Of a DNA stretch of 44,480 nucleotides, positions 44,471 through 44,480 are shown piece by piece. The DNA comes from Pirellulales bacterium (GTDB lineage Bacteria > Planctomycetota > Planctomycetia > Pirellulales > UBA1268). The notes under the pieces are model-generated. The model did not search any database, had not been told where the DNA came from, and saw only the letters and a list, made by a program, of their open reading frames with translations. The stretch's first letter is position 1; the number at the start of each line of letters is the position of its first letter. The stretch spans positions 1 to 44,480 of the forward strand of contig JADHNY010000021.1 of NCBI GenBank assembly GCA_016779265.1. Direction: 5' to 3'. Position numbers and translations under genes: made by a program.

Positions 44471-44480
44471 TCTCGGGGCA

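Larger units (their letters stand above)
44022..44480. other. Structured gene-free region at the right edge
   Basis: No credible gene is seen: the 122-codon open frame at 44018-44386 runs through the repeats and lacks protein-like motifs. The region holds four structural elements: a terminator-like hairpin (44040-44063), a GCAGGAGTC/GACTCCTGC inverted pair (44092-44100 with 44125-44133), the dispersed repeat copy B, and twin stem-loops. Confidence 0.65.

Noticed and set aside
1-44480. CRISPR arrays, prophage or insertion sequences with transposases
   Set aside because: No regularly spaced repeat array of CRISPR type and no transposase, integrase or phage structural gene was found.

Overview
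The window looks like chromosomal DNA from a planctomycete, probably of the Pirellulales/Planctomycetaceae type. It is GC-rich. It carries several traits typical of that phylum: a giant secreted protein whose N-terminus holds an LEPR-XLL-like motif (LEQRKML), a BBP7-type outer-membrane barrel, a double-length UvrA of about 2000 residues, a long NfeD - short NfeD - flotillin (FloA) operon, an MMPL/RND exporter, and a small lysine-rich protein. The assignment rests on gene content only; no 16S gene is present.

Layout. 1-6181 (minus) is the N-terminal 2060 residues of a giant exported protein with a metzincin-like zinc protease site, a PPC-like domain, right-handed beta-helix repeats and a complete subtilisin-like protease; it runs off the left edge. 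6182-6836 has no gene. 6837-8798 (plus) holds an outer-membrane barrel protein and a small secreted protein. 8845-14856 (minus) is the tandem UvrA. 14954-16661 (plus) encodes gluconokinase and a zinc alcohol dehydrogenase. A tRNA-Ala(CGC) with a readable promoter follows, then an ECF sigma factor overlapping a single-pass membrane protein (candidate anti-sigma factor). 18901-21522 (minus) encodes a secreted HEAT/TPR-like protein and PyrE. 21640-26556 (plus) is the nfeD-nfeD-floA-membrane-protein cluster.

The second half is mostly envelope and secreted proteins with some metabolism: an SH3-like secreted protein, a secreted protein of unknown function, an MMPL exporter, a degenerate redoxin-like protein, a rhomboid protease, a Gfo/Idh/MocA oxidoreductase, a PolB-like 3'-5' exonuclease, the lysine-rich protein, NadA, a Tat-exported TIM-barrel epimerase-like protein, a xylulokinase-like FGGY kinase, and an exported pair ending in a PQQ-type beta-propeller.

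Two intergenic stretches (about 26.57-26.78 kb and 44.16-44.29 kb) contain copies of the same roughly 130-bp palindrome-bounded repeat. The right edge also carries two consecutive stem-loops that display the same loop sequence. These, with the combined-protease giant protein and the NfeD with one degenerate protease-like half, are the most unusual signals. No CRISPR array, prophage, transposase gene or rRNA was seen.
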